From: Ignisphaera sp.
Lineage (GTDB): Archaea; Thermoproteota; Thermoprotei_A; Sulfolobales; Ignisphaeraceae
Length of the DNA stretch: 64,000 nt
Assembly: GCA_038735125.1 (NCBI GenBank)
Contig: JAVYNU010000002.1
Coordinates: forward strand, 160,816-224,815
Reading direction: 5' to 3'
In this document: in pieces, positions 1 to 8,626 of the stretch
Numbering within the stretch: the stretch's first letter is position 1
Layout of the letters: each line of letters starts with the position of its first letter
The notes under the pieces: model-generated
Told to the model about the DNA's origin: nothing
Seen by the model: the letters and a program-made list of their open reading frames with translations, nothing else
The model's database searches: none
Made by a program: the position numbers and the translations under genes

Positions 1-217
1 TAACCTCTCTCTCCAAAACATCCAGAAGATTCTTCTTTACATAGATGACATACCCCCAGTTATCAACAACTTCTCGGTTTGGTACATAATCTCTAGCATA
101 GCAGTAAAGACATCTGTGAGAACATCCTATATACGGATTTAAGGCATAGTCCAAATCGGGAAGCCCAGATCTGGATAAGGCATTTGAGATCGTGATTTCC
201 ACAATCCTAAATCTCAT
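1..217 (-). CDS. Radical SAM protein, SPL-like, N-terminal part (runs off the window edge)
   Basis: The first 72 codons of a radical S-adenosylmethionine protein lie here; the rest is beyond base 1. An ATG at 217 opens the frame. Residues 32-39 read C-S-H-R-C-L-Y-C, a CX3CX2C motif that binds the [4Fe-4S] cluster, preceded by NPYIG, as in spore-photoproduct-lyase-like (SplB/COG1533) archaeal proteins. The same motif spacing occurs in the complete paralogue at 2153-3397. The substrate cannot be inferred from this piece. Confidence 0.85.
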   Translation of the reverse strand, partial: MRFRIVEITISNALSRSGLPDLDYALNPYIGCSHRCLYCYARDYVPNREVVDNWGYVIYVKKNLLDVLEREV

Positions 218-255
218 CAAATCACAGTAAATATTGAAATTTTTAAAAACCAATT

Positions 256-870
256 TTATGTTTTTTGCGAAAGCGCCTCTATTATTAGTTGCACAAATTC
301 TGGTAGGTCGTCTGGTACTCTAGCTGTTATGATGTTTCCATCTCTTACAGCTGGTTCGTCAACAAATATTGCACCTGCATTTATCAAATCGTCTTTCACT
401 GCTTTGTACGCTGTAACCCTCTTTCCCTTTACTAGGCCAGCTGATATTAGCACTTGTGGTCCGTGGCATATTGCAGCAACTATTTTACCTTTTTCATACA
501 CCCTTCTAACAAAGTTTAGAACTTCTTCATCTATTCTAAGAGCGTCTGGGGAGAAGCCACCTGGTATTATGAGAGCATCTATATCTTCTGGACTAACCTC
601 ACTCAACTCCTTAACAACATACCTCTCCCCAAGGCTGAAAACCTCAAGTGGGATGGGAGTTCCATACCTACCAGTAACAGGTTTGCTAGGGTCAGCAGGT
701 CTTGGATGCAAACCTTTTCTAACAGGAATTACTATGACCTCAGCACCCTCCTCACTAAGCCTAACAAATGGATAGAGAAGCTCAACATCCTCAAACTCAT
801 TAGCAGCAATAATAGCCACAACCCTACCCCTCAACCTAGTTCCAGGACCAACCCTTCTAACAAAACGCAT
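256..870 (-). CDS. DJ-1/PfpI family protein
   Basis: A cytoplasmic flavodoxin-like fold protein of 204 residues, the usual length for PfpI/DJ-1 glutamine-amidotransferase-like proteins. The nucleophile-elbow Cys is at about residue 135 in A-I-C-H-G-P, followed by the His partner, and an early Glu sits in NEFEDVE. The family includes intracellular proteases, glyoxalase III-type enzymes and deglycase-like stress proteins; the sequence does not choose among them. I take the ATG at 870 because GGTGAGAGG lies just before it; a TTG at 882 would add four residues. A T-rich TATA-like stretch lies near 905-925. Confidence 0.85.
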   Translation of the reverse strand: MRFVRRVGPGTRLRGRVVAIIAANEFEDVELLYPFVRLSEEGAEVIVIPVRKGLHPRPADPSKPVTGRYGTPIPLEVFSLGERYVVKELSEVSPEDIDALIIPGGFSPDALRIDEEVLNFVRRVYEKGKIVAAICHGPQVLISAGLVKGKRVTAYKAVKDDLINAGAIFVDEPAVRDGNIITARVPDDLPEFVQLIIEALSQKT

Positions 871-957
871 TCCTCTCACCAAATAATGTAGTACAATGTA
901 ATAAAATAAAAAGTTTTAAATGGTTTTCGAGTCTAAATCGTATAGCTATTGGTAAAA

Positions 958-2088
958 TTATATAGTTGCCCCTGGCACAGCAACAAAGTCTCTTATGACC
1001 CACTCAAACATTGCTGCCCCATTTGATGACATTGTTCCCCACTCTGTTCCTATCTCCCAGTCCAGCAGGTAGTAGTCTGTGATATTGAATGTTGCATAAT
1101 TTTTAGCGGTTTGTACGAAGAGTGTTGGGTCGTAGGCGATCTGCCCGCATTTGACTCCCCAGCCCTTGGGGGCAAAAGCTATATATTGCCAGCCGCCCCA
1201 TTCAACACTATCGTGTCTCCAAACCTCAAATGTTGCGTTTGTCCTCGTTCCGTTGATTACTATTGGTATTGTGACCTCCCCAACCTTTCTGCCTGCTGGG
1301 CTGAGGTTCTGTCTATAGACCCAGACCATTATCTCTACATCTCCCTTTGCCGGAGCTGTCGCTGGTTTTAGGGCAACGCTCTCTCTTACTATCCATGCAT
1401 CAGCCGCTATGTTGAATGGCATTGAGGGGTCTATTCTCTCAACACATATGTAGAAAGATATTGTGAACGGTGTCATGTTGCTTATCTTCATTGGGAATGG
1501 CACTCCAAATCCATTGGCGTATCTTCCACCCCATGGCTTCCTGCCTATGTAGATCTCAGGGTATCCGTTGGTCCACTGCCGCGGGTTTGCATCTGTAATG
1601 TTTATCTCTGTTCTAAACTCTCTTTTGATGAGGTCTATTACCATCTGTTGAACACCTTTATAGCTGTTTAGATTCCATGGATTAACCTCTGCAAATAGAT
1701 CTGTAACCCCATCGCCATTGAGGTCAAGCTCTGCTGACGGCTTCGATGGGTAGCTGAGCACTATCTGGGTTGCCTGGGCAACTGTTTTTGTCACTGTACC
1801 CACCACAGTATATGTTATAGTCGTAGCCATCTCTTTTGTGAATGTGGAATAAAAGGTTTGTGTCACAGTTTGCGTCACACTAAGCTCTGTTGGCAGGAAT
1901 GTGGTTAGAGTCTCTATAGATGTGAGGGTCACAGTCTCTGTTTCTGTATATCTATGCTCGACAGGGGTTGTGAAAACAACTGTTTTTGTTGTTGGCTGGC
2001 TTGTGAGAGAGCTGTACATATAGCCTCCGGCAAACCCTATCACAAGCACTATTACTATAACTGCTATTGTCACCATCCTGCTAGCCAT
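958..2088 (-). CDS. Membrane-anchored extracytoplasmic protein with Thr/Val-rich stalk
   Basis: About 376 residues. One hydrophobic segment at residues 5-25 anchors the N-terminus. Residues about 30-110 are a low-complexity stalk very rich in Thr, Val and Ser. A D-x-N-x-D-x-x-x-D loop near residues 122-130 resembles a calcium-binding (dockerin/EF-hand-like) loop. The rest is a beta-rich globular domain with many Trp residues. ATG at 2088 is preferred because GGTGG precedes it by a few bases; a TTG at 2106 is possible. The stalk mirrors the C-terminal stalk of the solute-binding protein at 53247. I do not recognise the globular domain; a surface-layer or binding role is inference. Confidence 0.75.
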   Translation of the reverse strand: MASRMVTIAVIVIVLVIGFAGGYMYSSLTSQPTTKTVVFTTPVEHRYTETETVTLTSIETLTTFLPTELSVTQTVTQTFYSTFTKEMATTITYTVVGTVTKTVAQATQIVLSYPSKPSAELDLNGDGVTDLFAEVNPWNLNSYKGVQQMVIDLIKREFRTEINITDANPRQWTNGYPEIYIGRKPWGGRYANGFGVPFPMKISNMTPFTISFYICVERIDPSMPFNIAADAWIVRESVALKPATAPAKGDVEIMVWVYRQNLSPAGRKVGEVTIPIVINGTRTNATFEVWRHDSVEWGGWQYIAFAPKGWGVKCGQIAYDPTLFVQTAKNYATFNITDYYLLDWEIGTEWGTMSSNGAAMFEWVIRDFVAVPGATI

Positions 2089-2119
2089 TGCCACCACCCA
2101 CAACAATACTGTGGGGTCG

Positions 2120-2142
2120 AGGACAATTTAAATTTATTCAAC
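2120..2142. promoter_or_regulatory. Divergent TATA region between surface protein and radical SAM gene
   Basis: The A+T-rich stretch AATTTAAATTTATT sits about 36-50 bases from the leftward ATG at 2088 and about 20-25 bases before the rightward ATG at 2153. This fits archaeal TATA spacing, giving a near-leaderless transcript to the right and a short leader with GGTGG to the left. Confidence 0.45.
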
Positions 2143-2152
2143 AAGTTTATCA

Positions 2153-3397
2153 ATGCAAACACCACCAACTATTTTAACTTTTCAAGGACGGTTATACGAT
2201 CTTGAACCACCATATAATGTGGGTAAGCATATGCCAGAACTTGTTATAAATGTCAGCAACTTCATATCACCTCTCTGCTACACAGTACTTAGGCTAGAGC
2301 CCTACACAACATGTCCATTCAAATGCGTTTACTGTTACGCTAGATGGTATATGAAATCCCCTACAAATATTGTTTACCCTAGATACAAAGCTTTAGACAT
2401 GTTCAGATCATTCGTCAAAAAGGTTTATAGAAGAGGTTTGAAGCCTATCCCATTTAGGCTCTCAACCCTTGTAGACCCTTTCCCTCCTCACGAGCAACTC
2501 TACAGATTCTCTGAAAAAATGCTTAGTGTGGCTAGCGACTATGAATACCCACTCATCATAAACACTAAGAGTGTGTATTTTGCCTATGACCCCATAAAAA
2601 AGTATTTGCTTGGACTACTGGACAAGAGGCTGGCAATACTACAAATATCTGTTTCAGTACTTAGAGAAAGCGTGGCAAGGGTTCTAGAACCTGTTGCACC
2701 AGATCCTATAAAGAGGCTGGATGCAGTCAAAGAGCTTGGATCTACCGATGTCCCCATAGCTATTCGCTTATCGCCTTTCATACCATTTGCATCACCATCG
2801 ACTAGAGAGGACATAGAGCAGTTTGCTTTGTTAGCCAAGGAAGTGGGGGTTAAACACGTTATTGTAGAAACAATCAGGTTTGAGAGTAGTGGTATAGGGG
2901 ATCTGCTCAGAAGGCTAGGCATAACCAACATTGTTTTTGAGGGCTATAGCATCAGGGAAGTAGACGGTTTAAAGCCTGTTTCAAGAGCTTCTCTGAAAAT
3001 AGTTGAGGGCATATATCATATTCTTAGTCGAGAGCTTGAAAAGCATGGGATAGCGTTTGCAACATGTAAGGAAGGTCTATTCGATTTTCACACAGCTAGC
3101 GATTGCTGCGGGGCACACCTCTTGAGAGATGCTGCTATCCGGCTAACACTCTACGATGTTTATAGACACGTTGTAGAGTCTGGCACCAAATCTACAAGCT
3201 TTTCGCAGGAAATTGACTTGCTGAGAGATGTTAGCAAAAGATACTCTAGGCTTTTCGGCGACGATGTTTCTGTTTATCCAAGAGAGGTTTCAAAGCCTCT
3301 GAAAAACCATGAAAAGAAGTTGGTGAGGGTCTTGAGAAACAGGGAGCTGCTATCCCATGTCGCTCCGCATCTAGCCAGAAGGATTCTGTCTTCATAG
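2153..3397 (+). CDS. Radical SAM protein, SPL (spore photoproduct lyase-like) family
   Basis: Complete protein of 414 residues. C54, C58 and C61 (C-P-F-K-C-V-Y-C) form the CX3CX2C [4Fe-4S] site for S-adenosylmethionine cleavage. The region after it (about 85-250) has the alternating strand/helix pattern of the radical SAM TIM barrel, including S-T-L-V-D-P-F-P-P. Two adjacent Cys near residue 320 (D-C-C-G) may bind a further metal or be redox active. Archaeal SPL-like proteins are mostly uncharacterised; DNA photoproduct repair is possible but not shown. The start is the ATG close behind a TATA-like element. It converges with the PfkB gene, 20 bases apart. Confidence 0.88.
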   Translation: MQTPPTILTFQGRLYDLEPPYNVGKHMPELVINVSNFISPLCYTVLRLEPYTTCPFKCVYCYARWYMKSPTNIVYPRYKALDMFRSFVKKVYRRGLKPIPFRLSTLVDPFPPHEQLYRFSEKMLSVASDYEYPLIINTKSVYFAYDPIKKYLLGLLDKRLAILQISVSVLRESVARVLEPVAPDPIKRLDAVKELGSTDVPIAIRLSPFIPFASPSTREDIEQFALLAKEVGVKHVIVETIRFESSGIGDLLRRLGITNIVFEGYSIREVDGLKPVSRASLKIVEGIYHILSRELEKHGIAFATCKEGLFDFHTASDCCGAHLLRDAAIRLTLYDVYRHVVESGTKSTSFSQEIDLLRDVSKRYSRLFGDDVSVYPREVSKPLKNHEKKLVRVLRNRELLSHVAPHLARRILSS

Positions 3398-3417
3398 CAT
3401 TCAAAAATTGTTTAGCT

Positions 3418-4344
3418 CTATGTGGCCTCCCAGATATAGTCTACTACCTCTTCGTGTCTAGGGGTTTCGTGGGATCCCAGCCTAGTTATCTTCAGAGCAG
3501 CAACAGCGTTTGCATATAGAATAGCCTTTCTTGTTGAATAGCCCCTGACAAGCCCTGCTATGAGGCCTGCTGCAAACGCGTCTCCAGCACCTGTTGTGTC
3601 AACAACCTTGTCTACCCTTACAGCTGGAACCTCTTCGTCAATGCCGTTTCCAAGTGCGTAGACACCCCTTGGCCCAAGCTTTACAACAACAAGCTCTGGC
3701 CCAAGACCTTTGATGATCTTTGCCGCTTCTCTGTAGTTGTCGGGGCTTGTACCTGTTAGAGCAGCGGCCTCGTGGTTGTTCAGCGAAACAATGTCAACTT
3801 GTTTCACAAGTGCTTCGAGCTCTTTTAGCCCTTTTCTAGATAACACTCTTCCAGGATCCCAAGAAACCTTTACACCATTCTTTTTAGCTATCTCAATAGC
3901 TTTAAGAGATGTGTCAACCCTCAAGCTGGCTATGTGGATATAGCGTGTGTTTGCAATAACATCGTCTACCACATCGCTTGGCTCAAGCTCTTCTGCAACA
4001 CCTTTGAAGCCATACATTGTTATATTGCCATTCTTGTCTATGACAACTATTGTGAATCCTGTCTGCCCCTTTGAGGAAACTCTCAGACCCGTTATATCAA
4101 CACCTTCTCTGAGAAGCTCATCTACTATAATCCTCCCAAAACTGTCAAAACCTATTTTAGCTACTATAGCTGTTTTTAGACCAAGCCTACAGCCGTCTAT
4201 AGCAACATTCACAGCCGAGCCTCCGCCACCCCAAACCTGGCTGAGGACAATAGACTCCTCATCTGGCCCTGGAAACCTTTCGACAACTATTCTAATGTCG
4301 ACGAGGGCATGCCCAACAGTGACCAGGTCGTATCTTGGCTGCAT
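3418..4344 (-). CDS. PfkB-family carbohydrate/nucleoside kinase
   Basis: A 308-residue ribokinase-fold kinase. The N-terminal glycine-rich substrate segment is W-G-G-G-G-S-A-V-N near residues 38-47, and the ATP/anion-hole signature D-T-T-G-A-G-D lies at about 249-255 with the catalytic-base Asp last. It transfers phosphate from ATP to a sugar or nucleoside hydroxyl; the substrate is not readable. The ATG at 4344 follows GAGGA and lies 12 bases after the aldolase stop, so the two are co-transcribed. Pairing with a class I aldolase suggests phosphorylation of a ketose or deoxysugar before cleavage, or a role in sugar-phosphate metabolism; this is inference. Confidence 0.9.
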   Translation of the reverse strand: MQPRYDLVTVGHALVDIRIVVERFPGPDEESIVLSQVWGGGGSAVNVAIDGCRLGLKTAIVAKIGFDSFGRIIVDELLREGVDITGLRVSSKGQTGFTIVVIDKNGNITMYGFKGVAEELEPSDVVDDVIANTRYIHIASLRVDTSLKAIEIAKKNGVKVSWDPGRVLSRKGLKELEALVKQVDIVSLNNHEAAALTGTSPDNYREAAKIIKGLGPELVVVKLGPRGVYALGNGIDEEVPAVRVDKVVDTTGAGDAFAAGLIAGLVRGYSTRKAILYANAVAALKITRLGSHETPRHEEVVDYIWEAT

Positions 4345-4356
4345 CACAAAGTCCTC

Positions 4357-5172
4357 TTACTCAACATATTTTATGGCTTCCTCCGGCTCTTTACCCTCGT
4401 GAACAATAGACATTATGGCTTTTATCATCCCAGCCGGGTTCTTGTGCTGGAAAACATTTCTCCCCACAACAACGCCTCTGGCCCCAGCCTCCATAACATT
4501 CTTGACATCTTTGAGAAACTCTATTGGCTTCTCCCTAGCGGGGCCACCACTCATGAGCACGGGTATACCTGCAGCAACCTTCACAACCTCTTCAAATGTT
4601 TCTTTCGATCCTGTATAGTAGGTTTTGATCAAGTCAGCGCCACTCTCAATAGCCGCTCTAACACCGTATTTAACAATCTCAACATCATACATATTCTTTA
4701 TAGCTGGCCCCCTCGGATATGCCAGCTGAAGACATGGCAGCCCATATCTCTCAGCAGCTTCTCTCACACTAAACCACATGTTCAGCATGGCATCCTCGTA
4801 TTGGCTGCCCCAATAAACAGTTGCGGCAACAGCGTCTGCGCCAAGCGCCACAGCATCCTCTACATAGCCAAAGACGCTTTGGAGCATCCTCTGATCCTCT
4901 GGCCTCAGATTGGTTTTGCTGGTTACCTTGACAATTAGAGCTGTTTTATTTGCCCAAACCTCGTGGGTTAGATAAGCCATGCCAGGTAGGAGCATGACAG
5001 CATCAACACTAGCGTCAACAACTTTCTTGAGTATTACCCTAGGGTCTATGTGCTCAGGTGGGAAGTCCTTTGGACCGTGCTCAACACCATGATCAAATGC
5101 GAATACAACTGCTTTTCCATCTCTCAATATTCTTGAGAGCCTGACCCTCTTCCCAATGGCGTTGTAGGCCAA
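4357..5172 (-). CDS. Archaeal class I fructose-bisphosphate aldolase-like (DhnA family)
   Basis: A 271-residue TIM-barrel aldolase of the archaeal class I (DhnA/FbaB) family. [11 protein letters not shown] at about 24-34 is the family's start-of-barrel motif, K183 in L-I-K-T-Y-Y-T-G is the expected Schiff-base lysine, and S-G-G-P (208-211) and G-R-N-V-F-Q (237-242) are phosphate-binding loops. It would split or form a ketose bisphosphate; a 2-amino-3,7-dideoxy-heptulosonate synthase or LsrF-like aldolase is an alternative in this family. The start is TTG at 5172 with GGTGAT upstream. It is the middle gene of a three-gene leftward operon (ThuA-like, aldolase, PfkB). Confidence 0.85.
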   Translation of the reverse strand: MAYNAIGKRVRLSRILRDGKAVVFAFDHGVEHGPKDFPPEHIDPRVILKKVVDASVDAVMLLPGMAYLTHEVWANKTALIVKVTSKTNLRPEDQRMLQSVFGYVEDAVALGADAVAATVYWGSQYEDAMLNMWFSVREAAERYGLPCLQLAYPRGPAIKNMYDVEIVKYGVRAAIESGADLIKTYYTGSKETFEEVVKVAAGIPVLMSGGPAREKPIEFLKDVKNVMEAGARGVVVGRNVFQHKNPAGMIKAIMSIVHEGKEPEEAIKYVE

Positions 5173-5226
5173 GTAGAATCACCGAATACCTTCTGCACTA
5201 TTTGGAATATAAACTCATTTGCTTGG

Positions 5227-5901
5227 CTATATCTCCTTGTCTAAAACCCATGCAATACCCCCTAGAACATGCCTTTGGAACCACTCCTCCCTCCACCTCT
5301 TTGTCTGATGGCCAAAAGCCGTGTAGAAGACTTTTCCACCTCCGTATCTGTGGCACCAGGCGATGGGATAGTCAGAAACTTCTTTGGGTGCCTTGCCCAT
5401 GTCTACAGATGTTGTGTCTAGGCTTATGAGCACATGTGTCTTCTCTCTACCAAGCCAGTTCTTAAACAGGTATATCTCTTCGAAGGCTCTAAACGTCTTT
5501 GGAAGATGTTTTGTAGATGGATGCTTAGAGTCCTCGACAATGAAAACGGCTTCTTGTGTCCATGGATGTGAGTGGAAATAGCCTCCAAGCATCTCGCCGT
5601 AGGGGGGATAGCTATAGAGGGTGTCAGCAGCGTTGTGAATGCCTACAAACCCGCCCCCATCCCTGACAAAGTTTATCAGCAACTCTTTTTGTTTTTCTGA
5701 AAAGGGGATCTCCCCCGATGTGAGAAATAAAATAGCGCTGAAACCTGAAATCACATCCAGGTTGAACTCCTCTAGATCCTCTGTGGCGTAGGCTCTGAAA
5801 AGCCTAGACTCTTCACCCAGCCTCGTTAAAACCTCTATGGCAGTTGATATATAGTTATGCCTATAACCGGCATTATATGCGAATATAAGGATTCTGCTCA
5901 T
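5227..5901 (-). CDS. ThuA-like domain protein
   Basis: A 224-residue protein of the ThuA (trehalose-utilisation, glutamine-amidotransferase-like fold) family. Recognisable segments are A-Y-N-A-G-Y-R-H near the start, G-G-G-F-V-G-I-H-N-A-A-D-T in the middle, and P-I-A-W-C-H-R-Y-G-G-G-K-V-F-Y-T-A-F-G-H at the end. ThuA is implicated in 3-ketosugar metabolism in bacteria. The ATG at 5901 has GGTG eight bases before it; an upstream TTG/ATG start (5913) would add four residues. It is 54 bases ahead of the aldolase and probably leads that operon, pointing to a sugar catabolic unit. Confidence 0.85.
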   Translation of the reverse strand: MSRILIFAYNAGYRHNYISTAIEVLTRLGEESRLFRAYATEDLEEFNLDVISGFSAILFLTSGEIPFSEKQKELLINFVRDGGGFVGIHNAADTLYSYPPYGEMLGGYFHSHPWTQEAVFIVEDSKHPSTKHLPKTFRAFEEIYLFKNWLGREKTHVLISLDTTSVDMGKAPKEVSDYPIAWCHRYGGGKVFYTAFGHQTKRWREEWFQRHVLGGIAWVLDKEI

Positions 5902-6041
5902 TATAAACACCAAAAGCAGTTCTACTATAATCGTTATAGCTACCCCTATATTTGTGCTTTTTTGTTTTCAGCGAATACTTTATGGCATATCATGGACATG
6001 GTCCGTAGATGCTATTGAATGATCTAATCAATTCTATATCA

Positions 6042-7220
6042 TCAAATCATCAATAAGATTGTTATGCTCAATGTAATTATTATTGTCAAAACAATTGATT
6101 GTATCAGATGTTTTATGTATACGCTAACCAAACTCGATTTGAAGTATTTGGCTGAAAGCACGAAGCATGCATGCGAAGGTGATAACATAGCGCCTGTGAA
6201 GCCTCCGAGAAAGGCAAGTGTTATTCTATAGCCTTTCAATAGTGGAAGGATAGATGGGAAGGCAAGTGTTGCAAATGTGAATTCAAATCCCGTGGCAATA
6301 ACCATTAGAAATGGTATTGCAAAAACAGCTATATCAGCGTATCGATATAGATGCTGAGCTAGTTGATTTGATAAACCGGATCTTTCTATTACATTGCTGA
6401 ATATCAATGACTCTATTATGAGCATTGTTATCGTTGGATCAATTGAATACTTCAATCCATTCTTAATTGCGTATTTTGATGGCTTATGGATAGCAATAAA
6501 TAAGATGATTGTTGTTATTAGCGATAATGGAAGAGGCATCTTCACAACCATAACCAGTATCGCTATGACTATGAAGGGCCACAGATAGAGTAATCCACTA
6601 TAACTCCTATGCTTTTCTCTCTTGATACAATTACCACTAAATGCAAGCATAATAGGCATTGACTTTATCAATCCGCTGGTTAAGGCTCCGACAAATATCG
6701 GCCAATTGTAATAGAGTATATCATTAAAGCTCATATTAAGTATAGCTGAAGCTAGTATAACAACCTGGTAAAGCGGCCATACAGTTACCCAAACATGTCT
6801 AAACCAATAGTTGAGAAATGTTTTATCTTCAGAACCCAATTTGCAATTAGTGTATAGAGGATCTATAATGGTTGCTGAAATATAGGCGCCAGCAGGCATT
6901 GGAAGAAGACCTATGATTGCAGGAACAGAAAAAGCTGCCAATCTAGGGCTGAGAGACTCTAGAGAAGCAACCATTTTATTGCCTATGCCACTAGATCTAA
7001 ATAAGTCGGCCAGGAACATCGCTAGTATAAGAGACAAAACTGTGTTTAGAAGAATCAAATTGAAAGAATCTTTAATTATTTCTATTATTTCCAGACCCTG
7101 CAAAGGCAAGGAGTATACCAGTATGGCTAATCCAATTGCTATAGCAATGTTGAATCCATATAGTATTAAGATAAAGGCCAACAATGTTGAGATTATAAAT
7201 AATATTATTGTTAACGACAT
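6042..7220 (-). CDS. DUF401 family membrane transport protein
   Basis: About 392 residues with around ten hydrophobic segments and almost no soluble loops. G-L-L-P-M-P-A-G-A-Y-I-S near residue 105 is the signature of DUF401 proteins, distant relatives of gluconate/dicarboxylate-type permeases. The substrate is unknown. ATG at 7220 is preferred; a GTG at 7229 is possible. The gene is visibly richer in A+T than the sugar operon to its left, using ATA, ATT and AAT heavily. It is divergent from the aldo/keto reductase gene. Confidence 0.8.
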   Translation of the reverse strand: MSLTIILFIISTLLAFILILYGFNIAIAIGLAILVYSLPLQGLEIIEIIKDSFNLILLNTVLSLILAMFLADLFRSSGIGNKMVASLESLSPRLAAFSVPAIIGLLPMPAGAYISATIIDPLYTNCKLGSEDKTFLNYWFRHVWVTVWPLYQVVILASAILNMSFNDILYYNWPIFVGALTSGLIKSMPIMLAFSGNCIKREKHRSYSGLLYLWPFIVIAILVMVVKMPLPLSLITTIILFIAIHKPSKYAIKNGLKYSIDPTITMLIIESLIFSNVIERSGLSNQLAQHLYRYADIAVFAIPFLMVIATGFEFTFATLAFPSILPLLKGYRITLAFLGGFTGAMLSPSHACFVLSAKYFKSSLVSVYIKHLIQSIVLTIIITLSITILLMI

Positions 7221-7347
7221 TAATGTCACGTGCCAAATTCATCATTTTATTATTTTAAATAGGGATATAATGAAAATTTAAGCATTTATACAAGAAACGT
7301 ATGATATAGTCTATTAACTATTAGCTATATTAATAGGTGAGGAAACT

Positions 7348-8382
7348 ATGCAATACACCCGTCTTGGATGGTCTGGTTTAAAAGTTTCCAGATTTTGCTT
7401 AGGAACGATGTCATTTGGTGATCCCAAGCTTCAGACTCATGGTGGTGGTGGATGGGTTGTTGGAAAGGAGGAGGCTTTCAAGGTTTTGAAGAAGGCCTGG
7501 GATCTCGGAATAAACTTCTTTGACACAGCTAACGTGTATTCAAGAGGTAAGTCAGAGGAAATATTGGGCGAATTTGTGCAGGGACTTGATAGAGAGGAGG
7601 TAGTTATAGCCACAAAGGTTTACTTTCAGATAGGTTCAGGCATCAATGATTGGGGGTTGTCTAGAAAACATATTATGAGAGCTGTTAAAGAATCTTTACA
7701 GAGACTTAAAACAGATTATATAGATTTGTATCAGATTCATAGATGGGATGATACAACACCTATCGAAGAAACACTTTCAGCACTAACTGACTTAGTTAGA
7801 CAAGGTCTTGTGAGATACATTGGAGCTTCTAGTATGTGGGGATGGCAATTCGCTAAAATGTACTTTGTGGCTGAGTTTAAGGGATATGAGAAACCTGTTA
7901 GTATTCAAACGCCATATAATTTGCTTTATAGAGAAGAGGAAAGGGAGATAATACCATTTTGCAAAGCTCATAATATAGCATATATGGCATACTCACCAAC
8001 TGCTGTAGGAGTGCTATCTGGTAAATACTTTAAGGATGGAAAAATAGTTGTACCGCCAGATGCTCCAGAACGGCTTAGACCAGGTGTTGGCTATTGGTAT
8101 AAGATCTATGTAGAGCCGCCAGAAAATGCTGAAATACTCAAAAGAGTTATAGAGATAGCAAAAAATAAAGGTGCCACACCAACACAAATAGCATTGGCAT
8201 GGCTTTTACACAAAGATGTCATCCCAATAATAGCAACCTCTAAAGTAGAGCACCTAGAAGAAGATGTTGAAGCTTTAAATATAAAGCTTAAAGAAGATGA
8301 GATAAGATATCTTGAAGAACCTTACAAACCAAAGCCTGTACTCCATATTACGAAGGTTCAAATACCGCCAGAATTACTATAG
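7348..8382 (+). CDS. Aldo/keto reductase
   Basis: A 344-residue (alpha/beta)8 NAD(P)H-dependent oxidoreductase. The catalytic tetrad is visible: Asp in F-F-D-T-A-N-V-Y, Tyr four residues later (Y-S-R-G), Lys in A-T-K-V-Y, and His in Y-Q-I-H-R-W. The C-terminal cofactor loop contains I-A-T-S-K-V-E-H-L. It resembles the YajO/Tas-like subgroup that reduces aldehydes and ketones. A strong GGTGAGG site sits five bases before the ATG. Its neighbours suggest an accessory block (DUF401 permease, MATE pump), but no pathway is evident. Confidence 0.92.
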   Translation: MQYTRLGWSGLKVSRFCLGTMSFGDPKLQTHGGGGWVVGKEEAFKVLKKAWDLGINFFDTANVYSRGKSEEILGEFVQGLDREEVVIATKVYFQIGSGINDWGLSRKHIMRAVKESLQRLKTDYIDLYQIHRWDDTTPIEETLSALTDLVRQGLVRYIGASSMWGWQFAKMYFVAEFKGYEKPVSIQTPYNLLYREEEREIIPFCKAHNIAYMAYSPTAVGVLSGKYFKDGKIVVPPDAPERLRPGVGYWYKIYVEPPENAEILKRVIEIAKNKGATPTQIALAWLLHKDVIPIIATSKVEHLEEDVEALNIKLKEDEIRYLEEPYKPKPVLHITKVQIPPELL

Positions 8383-8626
8383 GTGTAATATCGCATAAAC
8401 TCTTGATTCATAATTTTAATCTCATTTTTTATTTTTACTTCACGAGTTATGGAATGTTCTTAAATTCAAAACGATATAGTGCAAACCATAATATTAATGA
8501 TTTTGAGAAGAGGCTATAGCAATATATAAAAATTTAGCTCTAGGTTTTGTAACATAAAGTCTTTAATATAGCTCAAGGTTGCGAAACGATTCCTATTAAA
8601 ACCACTGGTTGTGGTGATATATATAT

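Noticed and set aside
329-775. Long frames antisense to real genes throughout the window (this one opposite the PfpI gene)
   Set aside because: They mirror well-supported genes on the other strand and show no independent motifs or start signals.
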